Part shown: positions 23,649 through 31,293 of the stretch, in pieces | Layout of the letters: each line of letters opens with the position of its first letter | Numbering within the stretch: position 1 is the stretch's first letter | Position numbers and translations under genes: made by a program | Assembly: GCF_009882985.1 (NCBI RefSeq) | Contig: NZ_WTUZ01000022.1 | Coordinates: 1,029,065-1,093,064, forward strand | Direction: 5' to 3' | From: Paenibacillus silvestris | GTDB lineage: Bacteria > Bacillota > Bacilli > Paenibacillales > NBRC-103111 | Length of the DNA: 64,000 nucleotides | Notes under the pieces: model-generated | Database searches by the model: none | The model's input: the letters and a program-made list of their open reading frames with translations, nothing else | Told to the model about the DNA's origin: nothing

Positions 23649-24995
23649 ACATATAGGTATCGTAACAATGACTTCTGTTCCATAATGGGGTGCGTTGGAA
23701 ATTTGAATGGTCCCCTTATGTAGATTGACAATACATTTAGCTATTGCTAAACCTAATCCTGAACCGCCGGTTTGTCTGCTTCGTGATCGATCTACGCGAT
23801 AGAATCGTTCGAAGACGAAAGGCAGCTCTTCTGTGGGAATGCCTATGCCATCATCAACAAAGCGAATACAATGATTTGAATCTGTTTTAGATAAGTAGAT
23901 ATAAGTGCGATGTTTCATGTATTTCATAGCATTATCCAAAATAATTAAGATGACTTGTTTCATTTGCAGCCGATCTGCTTCTATCATCATGTCGCTTCCG
24001 GAGGAAATGAGCATGAATTCTTTATTTGAGAGTGGCTGAAGAAGCTGAATGCTTTCCTTACACAGTGTTACTAGATCAAAAACACACAAAGTAAGCCTCT
24101 CTTCATGTTCCAGTTCAGCCAATTCAAGCAATTGATAAGTAATGTGTTTCATTCGTTTGCTTTCATCATGAACAGCGTTAAGAGCTTCCATATGAAGGTC
24201 TGTGTTTTCAAAGCCCCATCTACGAATGAGCGACGTATAGCCCTCAATAATCGTAAGTGAAGTCTTAAACTCATGAGAGGCATCCGATATAAACTGCCGC
24301 TGTTTCTTCATACTTATCTCAATCCGTTCCATCAAATGATTAAATGTTTCAGATAATTGATAGAGCTCATCCTTTGACTTTCGATTCAAAGGTAGTTTTT
24401 TAATCGCAAGACTCATTTCAATCTCTTTCATCGTCTGAATCATACGAGAAAGAGGTAAGAATAACAGTTTGGACAATAAGAAACTTGCAGATAGAGAGAT
24501 CAGCATAGCAGCAAGTGTTACGATGCCTATGATACCGATCAAACGGTATAAGCTTTGGTCAAGTTCTATGGGCTCTGTAACGATTTCTAACGTTCCGATG
24601 ATTTCTGTTCCTTGACGAATGGGTGTTCGAACGATCATAACAGTCTGATCATTAAGCTTTTGTGAATATGACTCTTGTGTATCTATGTGTTTTGGCGGAA
24701 TAACGGCTAATTCGGAAGTGTTAGCTGCCTGATTGATCACTTTTGAAGAAAGATCAAGTGAGCGAATCATGGAGTAATCGGGAAGATACGTTCTTAACAT
24801 TGGGTTGTTATCTTCTTGAAGTAATTCCAAAGGACTTATATGTGTGAGTATCTGGTTTGCTGTGAATTGAAGGATTTCCATTTCCTCCTCTTTTTCATAC
24901 TGTGCATATAGATAATAAATAATGAAGGTAAGCGGTAATAGGATGCTAATTAACCAAAAGAAGGACAGCAGTGAAGCTTTTGTCTTAATTTTCAT
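23628..24995 (-). CDS. Sensor histidine kinase (ArlS/YkoH-like), unusual H-box
   Basis: This 455-residue membrane kinase resembles the one at 11377. TM1 is near residues 6-29 and TM2 is IGIIGIVTLAAMLISLSASFLL; HAMP follows. The H-box reads SDASHEFKTSLTIIEGYTSL: the His-Glu pair is present, but the normally invariant Pro after Thr is Ser and Leu-Arg is Phe-Lys. ATPase motifs (LDNAMKY, DDGIGIP, FERFYRVDRSRSR, GSGLGLAI) are intact. ATG 24995 has GGAGG 10 nt upstream, right after the regulator stop; a longer in-frame extension runs into the regulator gene and is not real. It should signal through the regulator at 25001. Confidence 0.9.
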   Translation of the reverse strand: MKIKTKASLLSFFWLISILLPLTFIIYYLYAQYEKEEEMEILQFTANQILTHISPLELLQEDNNPMLRTYLPDYSMIRSLDLSSKVINQAANTSELAVIPPKHIDTQESYSQKLNDQTVMIVRTPIRQGTEIIGTLEIVTEPIELDQSLYRLIGIIGIVTLAAMLISLSASFLLSKLLFLPLSRMIQTMKEIEMSLAIKKLPLNRKSKDELYQLSETFNHLMERIEISMKKQRQFISDASHEFKTSLTIIEGYTSLIRRWGFENTDLHMEALNAVHDESKRMKHITYQLLELAELEHEERLTLCVFDLVTLCKESIQLLQPLSNKEFMLISSGSDMMIEADRLQMKQVILIILDNAMKYMKHRTYIYLSKTDSNHCIRFVDDGIGIPTEELPFVFERFYRVDRSRSRQTGGSGLGLAIAKCIVNLHKGTIQISNAPHYGTEVIVTIPICKTSNPF

Positions 24996-25000
24996 TTCAG

Positions 25001-25699
25001 TTAGACCTCCAAGAGGTACCCAACACCACGGATTGTTCGAATGTTCGGGTAAGGCGCAAGCAGCTTTTTCCGGACATATCGGATATATACATCCACCAAA
25101 TTTGAATTCCCTACGAAATCGTAACCCCATACATCGTTCATGATTTGCTCCCGACTAAGGATCTCATTTTGATGTTCGATCAAATAGACCAGAAGTTCAA
25201 ATTCTTTTGGTGTGAAGTCAATCTTTATACCATTTTGCAACACTTCTCTAGTTCGAAGATTCACGTTTGTTCCTTCTAGTGTATAGATCGTGGAGTCATG
25301 CTTATTAAGCTCGTCATGGGTTTCTTGAAGCTGACTTTGTCGGCGAATGCAGGCGCGAATTCGAGCAAGCAGCTCTTCCAAGTGAAATGGTTTCGTTACA
25401 TAATCCTGGCCCCCAAAATCAAGTCCATTCACAATATCCGAGGGGGTGCCGCAGGCAGTTACTATAATAATAGGAGTTTCTGAATTCTGCTTGCGGAAAG
25501 ATTTGATTAGTTCAAGACCGTTATATACAGGAAGCAATATATCGAGAAGAATGAGATCCCAGTTACCATGCAATGCTTTTTGTAACCCGTCTGAACCATC
25601 TAGAGCTAACTCTACAATATACCCGGCATGCGTGAGTTCTAATTGGAGCAGCCTTGCTATTTTCTCCTCATCTTCGATGACAAGTATTCGATTTGACAT
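25001..25699 (-). CDS. OmpR-family response regulator (ArlR/YkoG-like)
   Basis: The receiver domain starts NRILVIEDEEK; Asp53 is in LILLDILLPV; the lysine loop is GGQDYVTKPFHLEELLARI, where Gly-Gln-Asp replaces the usual Ala-Asp-Asp. The winged helix shows DFTPKEFELLVYLI and SNLVDVYIRYVRKKL, ending IRGVGYLLEV. It is a paralogue of the regulator at 10706, so the two may bind similar sites. I start it at ATG 25699; a TTG 18 bp upstream is possible. The gene precedes its kinase by 5 bp. Confidence 0.9.
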   Translation of the reverse strand: MSNRILVIEDEEKIARLLQLELTHAGYIVELALDGSDGLQKALHGNWDLILLDILLPVYNGLELIKSFRKQNSETPIIIVTACGTPSDIVNGLDFGGQDYVTKPFHLEELLARIRACIRRQSQLQETHDELNKHDSTIYTLEGTNVNLRTREVLQNGIKIDFTPKEFELLVYLIEHQNEILSREQIMNDVWGYDFVGNSNLVDVYIRYVRKKLLAPYPNIRTIRGVGYLLEV

Positions 25700-25780
25700 T
25701 AACACCACTCTTTTCAAGGTGTTTGTAAGTAATTGCCTTACATCTTATGTACCAAGAAAGCAAGATGTTCTGCCATAGGA

Positions 25781-25820
25781 AGAAGACCTCCATCAGTTGG
25801 GGAACTGAACGAGGTCTTCT
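25781..25820 (-). terminator. Terminator of the NlpC/P60 gene
   Basis: AGAAGACCTC / GAGGTCTTCT encloses an inner CAGTT / AACTG stem with a GGGG loop, giving a long hairpin downstream of the NlpC/P60 stop on the minus strand, with a T-rich tail. Confidence 0.7.
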
Positions 25821-25855
25821 GAACTTAGCTATATAGTTAACTAATCGAGTCAGAC

Positions 25856-26374
25856 TTAGTGAATCACGCGACGGGCTGTTTTGTAATTTTTGCTCCACCA
25901 GCCAGAGTTCATATCTGAAATCGTAACACCAGGGCTGCCATAAGTGTGCAAAACCTTTCCATTGCCCATATAGATGCCAACATGATGGATTGGTGAGTAG
26001 AAAAAGACAAGATCACCCGGTTGAAGTTGATTCCTAGCAACAAAAGTTCCTGCTTGCGACTGCTGCTTTGACGAACGGGGAAGATTGATTCCATTCTTGC
26101 CATACACATATTGTGTAAAAGACGAGCAATCAAAGGAGCTAGTGCTGCCTTTTAGAGCACCGAATTTATACCGTACACCTATATATTGTTTACCAGTTGT
26201 AATGATACTATTTGCTTTCCCAGAAATGGATGTTGAAGCTGCTGTTGTAGAAACATTACTTGCAGCATGGGCAGATTGCGGCGCCATGATTAGGTTAGCA
26301 GATGCAAATAAGGATACACTAAGTGTGATGCCTAAAAGCGATTTGCTTAGGCGGTTCTTTTTCATGTTGTTCAT
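25856..26374 (-). CDS. Secreted NlpC/P60 endopeptidase
   Basis: This 172-residue protein has a Sec signal peptide (basic start, hydrophobic core SLLGITLSVSLFASA, cleavage near SAHAAS), a short Ser/Thr linker and a single NlpC/P60 domain. Catalytic residues visible are Cys83 in FDCSSFTQYVYG and His131 in HHVGIYMGNGK; LPRSSKQQSQAG and LQPGDLVFF are also conserved. Such enzymes cut gamma-D-Glu to diamino-acid bonds in cell-wall peptides. There is no LysM or SH3 domain, so wall targeting is by diffusion or charge. ATG 26374 follows AAGGGGG. It is monocistronic. Confidence 0.9.
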   Translation of the reverse strand: MNNMKKNRLSKSLLGITLSVSLFASANLIMAPQSAHAASNVSTTAASTSISGKANSIITTGKQYIGVRYKFGALKGSTSSFDCSSFTQYVYGKNGINLPRSSKQQSQAGTFVARNQLQPGDLVFFYSPIHHVGIYMGNGKVLHTYGSPGVTISDMNSGWWSKNYKTARRVIH

Positions 26375-26580
26375 GATTGGATATCCCCCTTCAGGATCGT
26401 GTTTTAGGTTTTCACCTGGGATAACCTTAACATATCTCGAATGTCCTATAGATTACCAAATATCAGGGAATACTAGTTCCAATAAGGCTTTAAGGGGAAT
26501 AATTAGAAGATCATGAGAATCGGATGAGCAGAAATGCCTTGACAATCCAAGAGCAAAATAATTTCTTGTTTCTAATGATT

Positions 26581-26614
26581 CTCTCACGTTCCTCTCATAT
26601 TCCTGTGATACGAT
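26581..26614 (+). promoter_or_regulatory. TCTCAT direct-repeat promoter of a DedA gene
   Basis: CTCTCAC (26581) and CTCTCAT (26592) are 11 bp apart; the extended -10-like TGATACGAT has its hexamer TACGAT at 26609, 17 bp after the second half-site. Geometry matches 9872-9905 and 12802-12835. Confidence 0.55.
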
Positions 26615-26637
26615 CAATTCGAGGCAGGTGAAGTTAG

Positions 26638-27243
26638 ATGAATCATCATTCAATGATCATGTTAATCACTCATTACGGTTATGTAGGTATATCAATAGCA
26701 CTCTTCGTTGGAATTGTTGGCATCCCGTTACCGATCGAGATTATCCTGCTTGGTGCAGGCTATATAGCTGTTAAGACTAATTTGCATTTAGGTGGCATTA
26801 TCAGTTTCGCCTGGCTAGGAGCTTGTGCTGGAATGACAGTTAATTATCTCCTAGGAAAAAGTATAGGGCTTAAGCGGATTAGCAAAGTAACCAGGTGGAT
26901 TAAGCTTCCTGAAAGCAGATTAGAAATTTGGGCACAGCAGTTTAAGAAGCATGGGACCATCTTGCTGTTAGTAGGTTTTTATGTAGCTGGTCTTAGGCAT
27001 GCTGCTCCGTTCATTGCAGGGGCAACAAAATTGCGGTTCACTAAATTTATAAGTATCTCGTATTTTGGTGCAATGGCCTGGATTTTAGTTATTGTTTTTC
27101 TAGGTCAAAAGCTTGGCAAAGCATGGGATCACATGATTATGCATCTTCATCATCCAATTTGGCTTATTGTCGCGGCTTGTGTAGTCGGTTTGGGTTTGTT
27201 AGGAGTGAAACTGATTGTACATCAACGTAGGTTTTCTTCTTAG
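26638..27243 (+). CDS. DedA family membrane protein
   Basis: This DedA protein of about 201 residues shows FVGIVGIPLPIEIILLGAGY, LGACAGMTVNYLLGKSIG and LLVGFYVAGLRHAAPFIAGATKL. It resembles the DedA at 3847 more than the one at 9980 (LRH rather than IRT in the conserved Arg region). Probable role: flipping of a polyprenyl-phosphate or phospholipid. ATG 26638 follows AGGTGA. It is a single gene between its TCTCAT-type promoter and a bidirectional terminator. Confidence 0.9.
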   Translation: MNHHSMIMLITHYGYVGISIALFVGIVGIPLPIEIILLGAGYIAVKTNLHLGGIISFAWLGACAGMTVNYLLGKSIGLKRISKVTRWIKLPESRLEIWAQQFKKHGTILLLVGFYVAGLRHAAPFIAGATKLRFTKFISISYFGAMAWILVIVFLGQKLGKAWDHMIMHLHHPIWLIVAACVVGLGLLGVKLIVHQRRFSS

Positions 27244-27250
27244 AATAAAA

Positions 27251-27288
27251 AATACCTCTAAACCTCAATAATGAGGATTGGAGGTATT
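27251..27288. terminator. Bidirectional terminator
   Basis: AATACCTC / GAGGTATT with an inner CCTCA / TGAGG stem lies between the convergent DedA and YheC/D genes, with an A-run on the left and T-rich sequence on the right. Confidence 0.8.
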
Positions 27289-27301
27289 ATACTTTGCGAA
27301 A

Positions 27302-28066
27302 TTACTTGCGTTTTACACGTAAGAAACGACCGTTTGCTCGCGCGTAGCGTAGAACTTTATAGAACATCTTTTTGTTTTTTAATTGGTTGAAAATAAAAGG
27401 ATCAGGCGCAGTGTTGACTTCTAGCACCCACGGTTTTAAATGTTTATCGATTCCAATATCAACACCAATTTCTTTAAATCCGGGGTAACTCTTCTGGTAG
27501 TGTGTAGCAATTCGATACCCTAAATGTCGTAAGCTTTGGATATAATCACTTTTCTTTTGACTTTTTAAATAGGAACCAAGCAATAATTCTAAAGGTAGAG
27601 GTTTACCACTATTATGAAAGTTCGTTACTATCTTACGGGGATGAGCAACTCGACCAATATAACCTGTTGCTTCCCAGGTGTTATGAGGATTTTTTTGAAC
27701 CATAATACGCGTATCGAAGATTCGCTTCTGGTGCGTTAAGAGATGAATACCTTGTTGAACAAGATAGGATCTGTTCAACTTGGCTTTGCTTAGAGCAGCG
27801 AATAAGCCTTGAAACGTGCCAAATGATTTAGCCGTTTGACCAGCCTGATAACGGTATTTATCATTTTTCTCTACACGGATAACACCTTGTCCGAAAGAAC
27901 CATGGATTGGCTTGATATAAACCATTTTATGTTTATTTAACATATGAAGAAGGTTCGTTTGACTGTAGACTCTTGTTTCCGGAACAAATTTGCGAAGTTC
28001 TTTGTTTAATAAGAGAACCTTTGTTTTGACCCATTTGCTGCCAACTGTTCGACATTTATTTACCAT
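27302..28066 (-). CDS. YheC/YheD family ATP-grasp protein
   Basis: This 254-residue protein is mostly the ATP-grasp part of the YheC/D family: MVYIKPIHGSFGQGVIRVE (nucleotide loop), YLVQQGIHLLTHQKRIFDTRIMVQ, and EIGVDIGIDKHLKPWVLEVNTAPDP with the metal-binding Glu and Asn. It lacks the N-terminal domain of the 22564 protein. ATG 28066 lies 5 nt from GAGGTG; an upstream in-frame ATG at 28135 overlaps the glycosyltransferase remnant and gives no family-like sequence. The coat-associated assignment rests on the family. Confidence 0.85.
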   Translation of the reverse strand: MVNKCRTVGSKWVKTKVLLLNKELRKFVPETRVYSQTNLLHMLNKHKMVYIKPIHGSFGQGVIRVEKNDKYRYQAGQTAKSFGTFQGLFAALSKAKLNRSYLVQQGIHLLTHQKRIFDTRIMVQKNPHNTWEATGYIGRVAHPRKIVTNFHNSGKPLPLELLLGSYLKSQKKSDYIQSLRHLGYRIATHYQKSYPGFKEIGVDIGIDKHLKPWVLEVNTAPDPFIFNQLKNKKMFYKVLRYARANGRFLRVKRK

Positions 28067-28109
28067 TCCAGCACCTCTTACTCGATAATTTTCAAAGAAT
28101 AAATCTTTT

Positions 28110-28283
28110 CTAATTTTCTTGCTGTGGATCGCCAACTAAATTTTCTCGGCATAATCGACTGATAATAGTTACCTGATGCTTTGATGAAATTCCTTTGGCA
28201 ATTTGGTAGATGCTGTGTTCAACAGAACCTCCGACAGGGGGAGACACGGCGATTTGTTCCGGTGCAATAATCAGAATAGGCAT
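28110..28283 (-). pseudogene. N-terminal remnant of a CotSA-type glycosyltransferase
   Basis: The first 42 or so residues (ILIIAPEQIAVSPPVGGSVE, IAKGISSKHQVTIISR) are the typical start of family 4 glycosyltransferases of the spore-coat CotSA group: nucleotide-binding beta strand, PP-x-GGSVE loop and the second strand. After ISR the frame runs about 15 unrelated residues to a stop, and the remaining 300 or more residues of the enzyme are missing. The YheC/D gene begins 44 bp downstream, so a deletion has probably fused the region. A GTG at 28298 is an alternative start. No enzymatic function is expected. Confidence 0.7.
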
Positions 28284-28413
28284 GATGAAGAGATTCACCT
28301 CATGTTTCGGGTATCTTTCGAGTTATCATATTCAAATTAAACTGAGGGACTTGGAGTAGAGTTTAGTAGAAAAATTAAATTTCTTTAATAGATAAGGGAG
28401 GATTTATTAATTA

Positions 28414-29067
28414 ATGAATTTGAAGATGCAACTTACCTGGGCTTTTTTTATAAGCCTCTTGAGCGCAATTAGCTTTGGAGCCATAGCTCTCTTGGTAACC
28501 GATCATAAGGTGGTTCAATTCGACAGCGAGATCATTTCGTTTATTCAAGATTTAGAAACACCGTCTCTTACAAACATTATGAAACTATTTACCTTTGTAG
28601 GGGGAGGACTCCCAGTTGTCGTTGTTACGGTAATCATTTTGTTTTTTCTGTACAAGGTTTTGCATCACCGGAGTGAATTGATTTTATTTATAGGTGTCGT
28701 TGTTGGATCAGTGATTTTAAACGAAACTTTAAAACTTATCTTTAAACGTGCAAGACCTGTCTTACATCGCATCATTGAGGCAAACGGTTTTAGTTTTCCG
28801 AGTGGGCATTCTATGGCTGCTTTTAGCTTATACGGGGTTGTCGCTTTTTTGCTTTGGAGGCATATTTCAACTGCTCTTGGTCGTAGCATGTTAATTGTAA
28901 TAAGTATCGTTATGATAATCATGATAGGAATCAGCAGAATTTATTTGGGCGTACATTATCCAAGTGATGTTCTTGGCGGTTTCCTAGCAAGTGGCAGTTG
29001 GTTAGCCATCTCTATTTGGTATTATCAGCGATATCAGGAAAGACGATATGAAGCAAAAGCTATCTAA
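28414..29067 (+). CDS. PAP2 family membrane phosphatase
   Basis: This 217-residue protein of the PAP2/PgpB type has six membrane segments and all three motifs: LIFKRARPVLHR (KxxxxxxRP), FSFPSGHSMAAF (PSGH) and SRIYLGVHYPSDVLGG (SRxxxxxHxxSD). DSEIISFIQDL at the start is typical of the YodM/PgpB group, which dephosphorylates phosphatidylglycerophosphate or undecaprenyl pyrophosphate. It differs from the BcrC-like protein at 12884 (PSGH rather than PSDH). ATG 28414 follows GGGAGG. No TTCTCAT repeat is visible upstream. Monocistronic. Confidence 0.88.
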   Translation: MNLKMQLTWAFFISLLSAISFGAIALLVTDHKVVQFDSEIISFIQDLETPSLTNIMKLFTFVGGGLPVVVVTVIILFFLYKVLHHRSELILFIGVVVGSVILNETLKLIFKRARPVLHRIIEANGFSFPSGHSMAAFSLYGVVAFLLWRHISTALGRSMLIVISIVMIIMIGISRIYLGVHYPSDVLGGFLASGSWLAISIWYYQRYQERRYEAKAI

Positions 29068-29098
29068 ACATCTGTACATATAGATGTGAAATATGAAT

Positions 29099-29134
29099 AG
29101 AACCCTGAGGCCTGCCCTCAGGGTTCTATTTTTT
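29099..29134 (+). terminator. Rho-independent terminator
   Basis: AGAACCCTGAGG / CCTCAGGGTTCT, a perfect 12-bp stem with a 5-nt loop, followed by ATTTTTT. Confidence 0.95.
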
Positions 29135-29221
29135 ACCATAAAACACTTATCATAACTGAAAAACCTGTCTAATCTAAATCATCGAAGAAGTTATGATGTT
29201 TATCTACTTGGAAATATGAGC

Positions 29222-29377
29222 TCATTCATATTCAGCAAGCCTGTCAATCTTAGCCGTACTTAATTGTTGATCTTGCAATATATGGTTATTTAACTCGTTG
29301 TAGTAGAGATCCGTAGGAGGTTTTAATAACATATACAAACCTATGCCCGAAAGAAAAAGTATGCAAACAATCAACAT
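29222..29377 (-). CDS. Small membrane-anchored protein (51 residues)
   Basis: A minus-strand frame of 51 codons plus stop starts at ATG 29377, 7 nt downstream of AGGAGG. The product starts with one hydrophobic helix (MLIVCILFLSGIGLYMLL), then KPPTDLYYNEL and a polar helical tail ending KIDRLAEYE. This is the form of small sporulation or stress membrane proteins. I recognise no family. The strong ribosome site and clean single-TM structure support it as a gene; it lies alone between a terminator and the spore-surface cluster. Confidence 0.6.
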   Translation of the reverse strand: MLIVCILFLSGIGLYMLLKPPTDLYYNELNNHILQDQQLSTAKIDRLAEYE

Positions 29378-29561
29378 AAGAATACCTCCTATTCATCAGA
29401 TTGATAGAGTTCGCACTTTCATGTGTATAGGTCTACCAGACATTTGACTTGTATGCACATTTATACATTAAGTATATGTCACATGGATTCTAATGATCTA
29501 GGGTAGTGCCCTTTTTCTTTTTCTTAGCTATTTCAATTCCTAAAATGTGCTTTATCACTAG

Positions 29562-29590
29562 AACAGGCTATTTCATAGGTCCATACACTA
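29562..29590 (+). promoter_or_regulatory. Sigma-K-type promoter upstream of the collagen-like gene
   Basis: AACA at 29562-29565, a 16-bp spacer, then CATACACTA at 29582-29590 fit the Bacillus sigma-K consensus (mACm-16-CATAnnnTA) at every fixed position; the -10 also fits sigma-E (CATACAnT). Sigma-K acts late in the mother cell and controls coat and exosporium genes, consistent with the product at 29709. Confidence 0.6.
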
Positions 29591-29708
29591 ATACTGCAAA
29601 CACCCACATAGATGAATGTTTCTGATATCAAAACGCCTATTCATATGAAGGGAGGGGTTAAATATTATTAAACAATCTAGAGTATTTATTCATCCTGGTT
29701 CGCGCCGT

Positions 29709-31061
29709 ATGAAAATATTCCATAAACCTGGAAGTTCTGGCAATCGGATGTACACCGTAATAAACGAGCTGAAAGTCCTTCGCTCAGCCAAAAGCAACCA
29801 AGACGATAATTGCAACGGTTGCCAAGGTAAAGAACCATGCCAAAGCTCTAATCAAACGAAAAACAAAAAAAAATTACAACTCAGGAAATGGAAAAACCAC
29901 AAAATTATTAAAGCCAAGAAACGAAGTCCAAGGAAATTAAGTGAAATTTGTGTTATTTGCTGTAATCGAACATGCAAATGTTCTAAGCACAAGAAAAAGA
30001 AGAAAAAACAAATATGCCACCGAAAACACAAGATACACAAACGTAAACATAAACACGTTATCGGTAAGCGTGGTGCCAATGGAAAAAGGGGAGGATTGGG
30101 ACCAGGGGGACCAGCAGGAGCTGAAGGGCCAAAGGGACCGGGAGGGCCGATGGGACCGGGAGGGCCGATGGGACCGGGGGGACCGATGGGACCGGGGGGA
30201 CCGATAGGACCGGGAGGACCGATGGGACCGGGAGGACCGAAGGGACCGGAAGGACCGGAAGGACCGAAGGGACCAGAAGGACCGAAGGGCCCGAAAGGAC
30301 CGGAAGGACCGAAGGGACCGAAAGGACCAGAAGGACCGAAGGGACCGAAAGGACCAGAAGGACCGGAAGGACCGAGAGGCCCGGAAGGACCGAGAGGACC
30401 GGAAGGACCGAAAGGACCAGAAGGACCGAGAGGACCGGAAGGGCCACCAGGACCGCCAGGGCCACCAGGACCGCCGGGACCACCAGGACCACCGAGACCG
30501 CCAGGACCGCCAAAACCAGCTGGACCGCCTAAGCCGCCAGGGCCACCTAAACATGTCAGATCTTCTGGCAAAGGGCATTGCAATTGTAATAAGTGTTGTA
30601 TAGGAAATTTTCTGAATCAACTGAAAGGTATAGTAGTGAAAGAATTGCACACATTAGACTATTCATATGGGAAATATTCTGATGTGAAAATCAATTCTGC
30701 CGAAAACCGTGTCTTAAACTTTGTTAGCAATGGGGTAGAGCATTTCGTGCCAGTCGATCTCATTGCAGGAATAGAATTTTTGGCAGGGAATTTTGATGAA
30801 AAATGGCTGCAAGGAAGTACAGGGGAGTCCGAGAAAAAAGATTCGGATAACTGCGAAGCTGCAGCTTTGACGAGCGTGTTCAGTCCATTAGTCAGTAAAT
30901 CTAAGGTGGATTTCAACACTTTGGCCGAACAACTAAAAGATGTTCAGAATGCAGAAGTCATTGGACTTAACGATAGTATCGTCGTATTGTCCACACGAGA
31001 TATCATATTTGCCGTTGCCTTAAGCTGTATTTCCGATGTGTCAAACATAAAGGATATCTAG
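29709..31061 (+). CDS. Collagen-like (Gly-X-Y) protein, probable exosporium/spore surface
   Basis: Residues 1-118 are basic and Cys-rich (NCNGCQGKEPCQS, CVICCNRTCKCSKHKKKKKK). Residues about 120-275 are an almost unbroken Gly-X-Y tract of GPM, GPK, GPE, GPR, GPP types, expected to form a triple helix. After CNCNKCC the C-terminal domain of about 160 residues is globular with no recognised family. Bacillus exosporium proteins such as BclA share the collagen plus C-terminal domain plan. The annotated ATG has no ribosome site; GGGAGGGG at 29651-29657 is instead followed 6-9 nt later by in-frame ATT codons (29664, 29667), which would add 14-15 residues (KQSRVFIHPGSRR) resembling the sequence just after the ATG. 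Confidence 0.8.
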   Translation: MKIFHKPGSSGNRMYTVINELKVLRSAKSNQDDNCNGCQGKEPCQSSNQTKNKKKLQLRKWKNHKIIKAKKRSPRKLSEICVICCNRTCKCSKHKKKKKKQICHRKHKIHKRKHKHVIGKRGANGKRGGLGPGGPAGAEGPKGPGGPMGPGGPMGPGGPMGPGGPIGPGGPMGPGGPKGPEGPEGPKGPEGPKGPKGPEGPKGPKGPEGPKGPKGPEGPEGPRGPEGPRGPEGPKGPEGPRGPEGPPGPPGPPGPPGPPGPPRPPGPPKPAGPPKPPGPPKHVRSSGKGHCNCNKCCIGNFLNQLKGIVVKELHTLDYSYGKYSDVKINSAENRVLNFVSNGVEHFVPVDLIAGIEFLAGNFDEKWLQGSTGESEKKDSDNCEAAALTSVFSPLVSKSKVDFNTLAEQLKDVQNAEVIGLNDSIVVLSTRDIIFAVALSCISDVSNIKDI

Positions 31062-31078
31062 TAGCTGGATCAATTGGT

Positions 31079-31149
31079 ATCCCTTCCGGTTAATTGAAAA
31101 GAGACGTTTAATGAGTTATTTAGATGTCGTCTTGTAGACCGGAAGGGAT
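31079..31149 (+). terminator. Long stem-loop after the collagen-like gene
   Basis: ATCCCTTCCGGT / ACCGGAAGGGAT, a perfect 12-bp stem, encloses a 47-nt loop with an inner AGACG / CGTCT helix; ATTATC follows. The T-tract is weak but the stem is strong. Confidence 0.6.
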
Positions 31150-31293
31150 TATCTATTTATTACCCTATACATAAGCCTCATAGAGATATAAGTGGAAATA
31201 CTGTGAGACGGGTTATCCGCTTAGTACAAACCATTGTCCGGTACGTATATATAATAATGCAACAACCATTTTAATTGCTGGAGGGAAAATAAC

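Noticed and set aside
24996..25130. Longer N-terminus for the 23628 kinase
   Set aside because: The upstream frame overlaps the regulator gene and encodes no kinase-like sequence; ATG 24995 has GGAGG.
29852..30650. Antisense open frames across the collagen tract
   Set aside because: They arise from the GC-rich Gly-X-Y repeats read in other frames and have no start signals.
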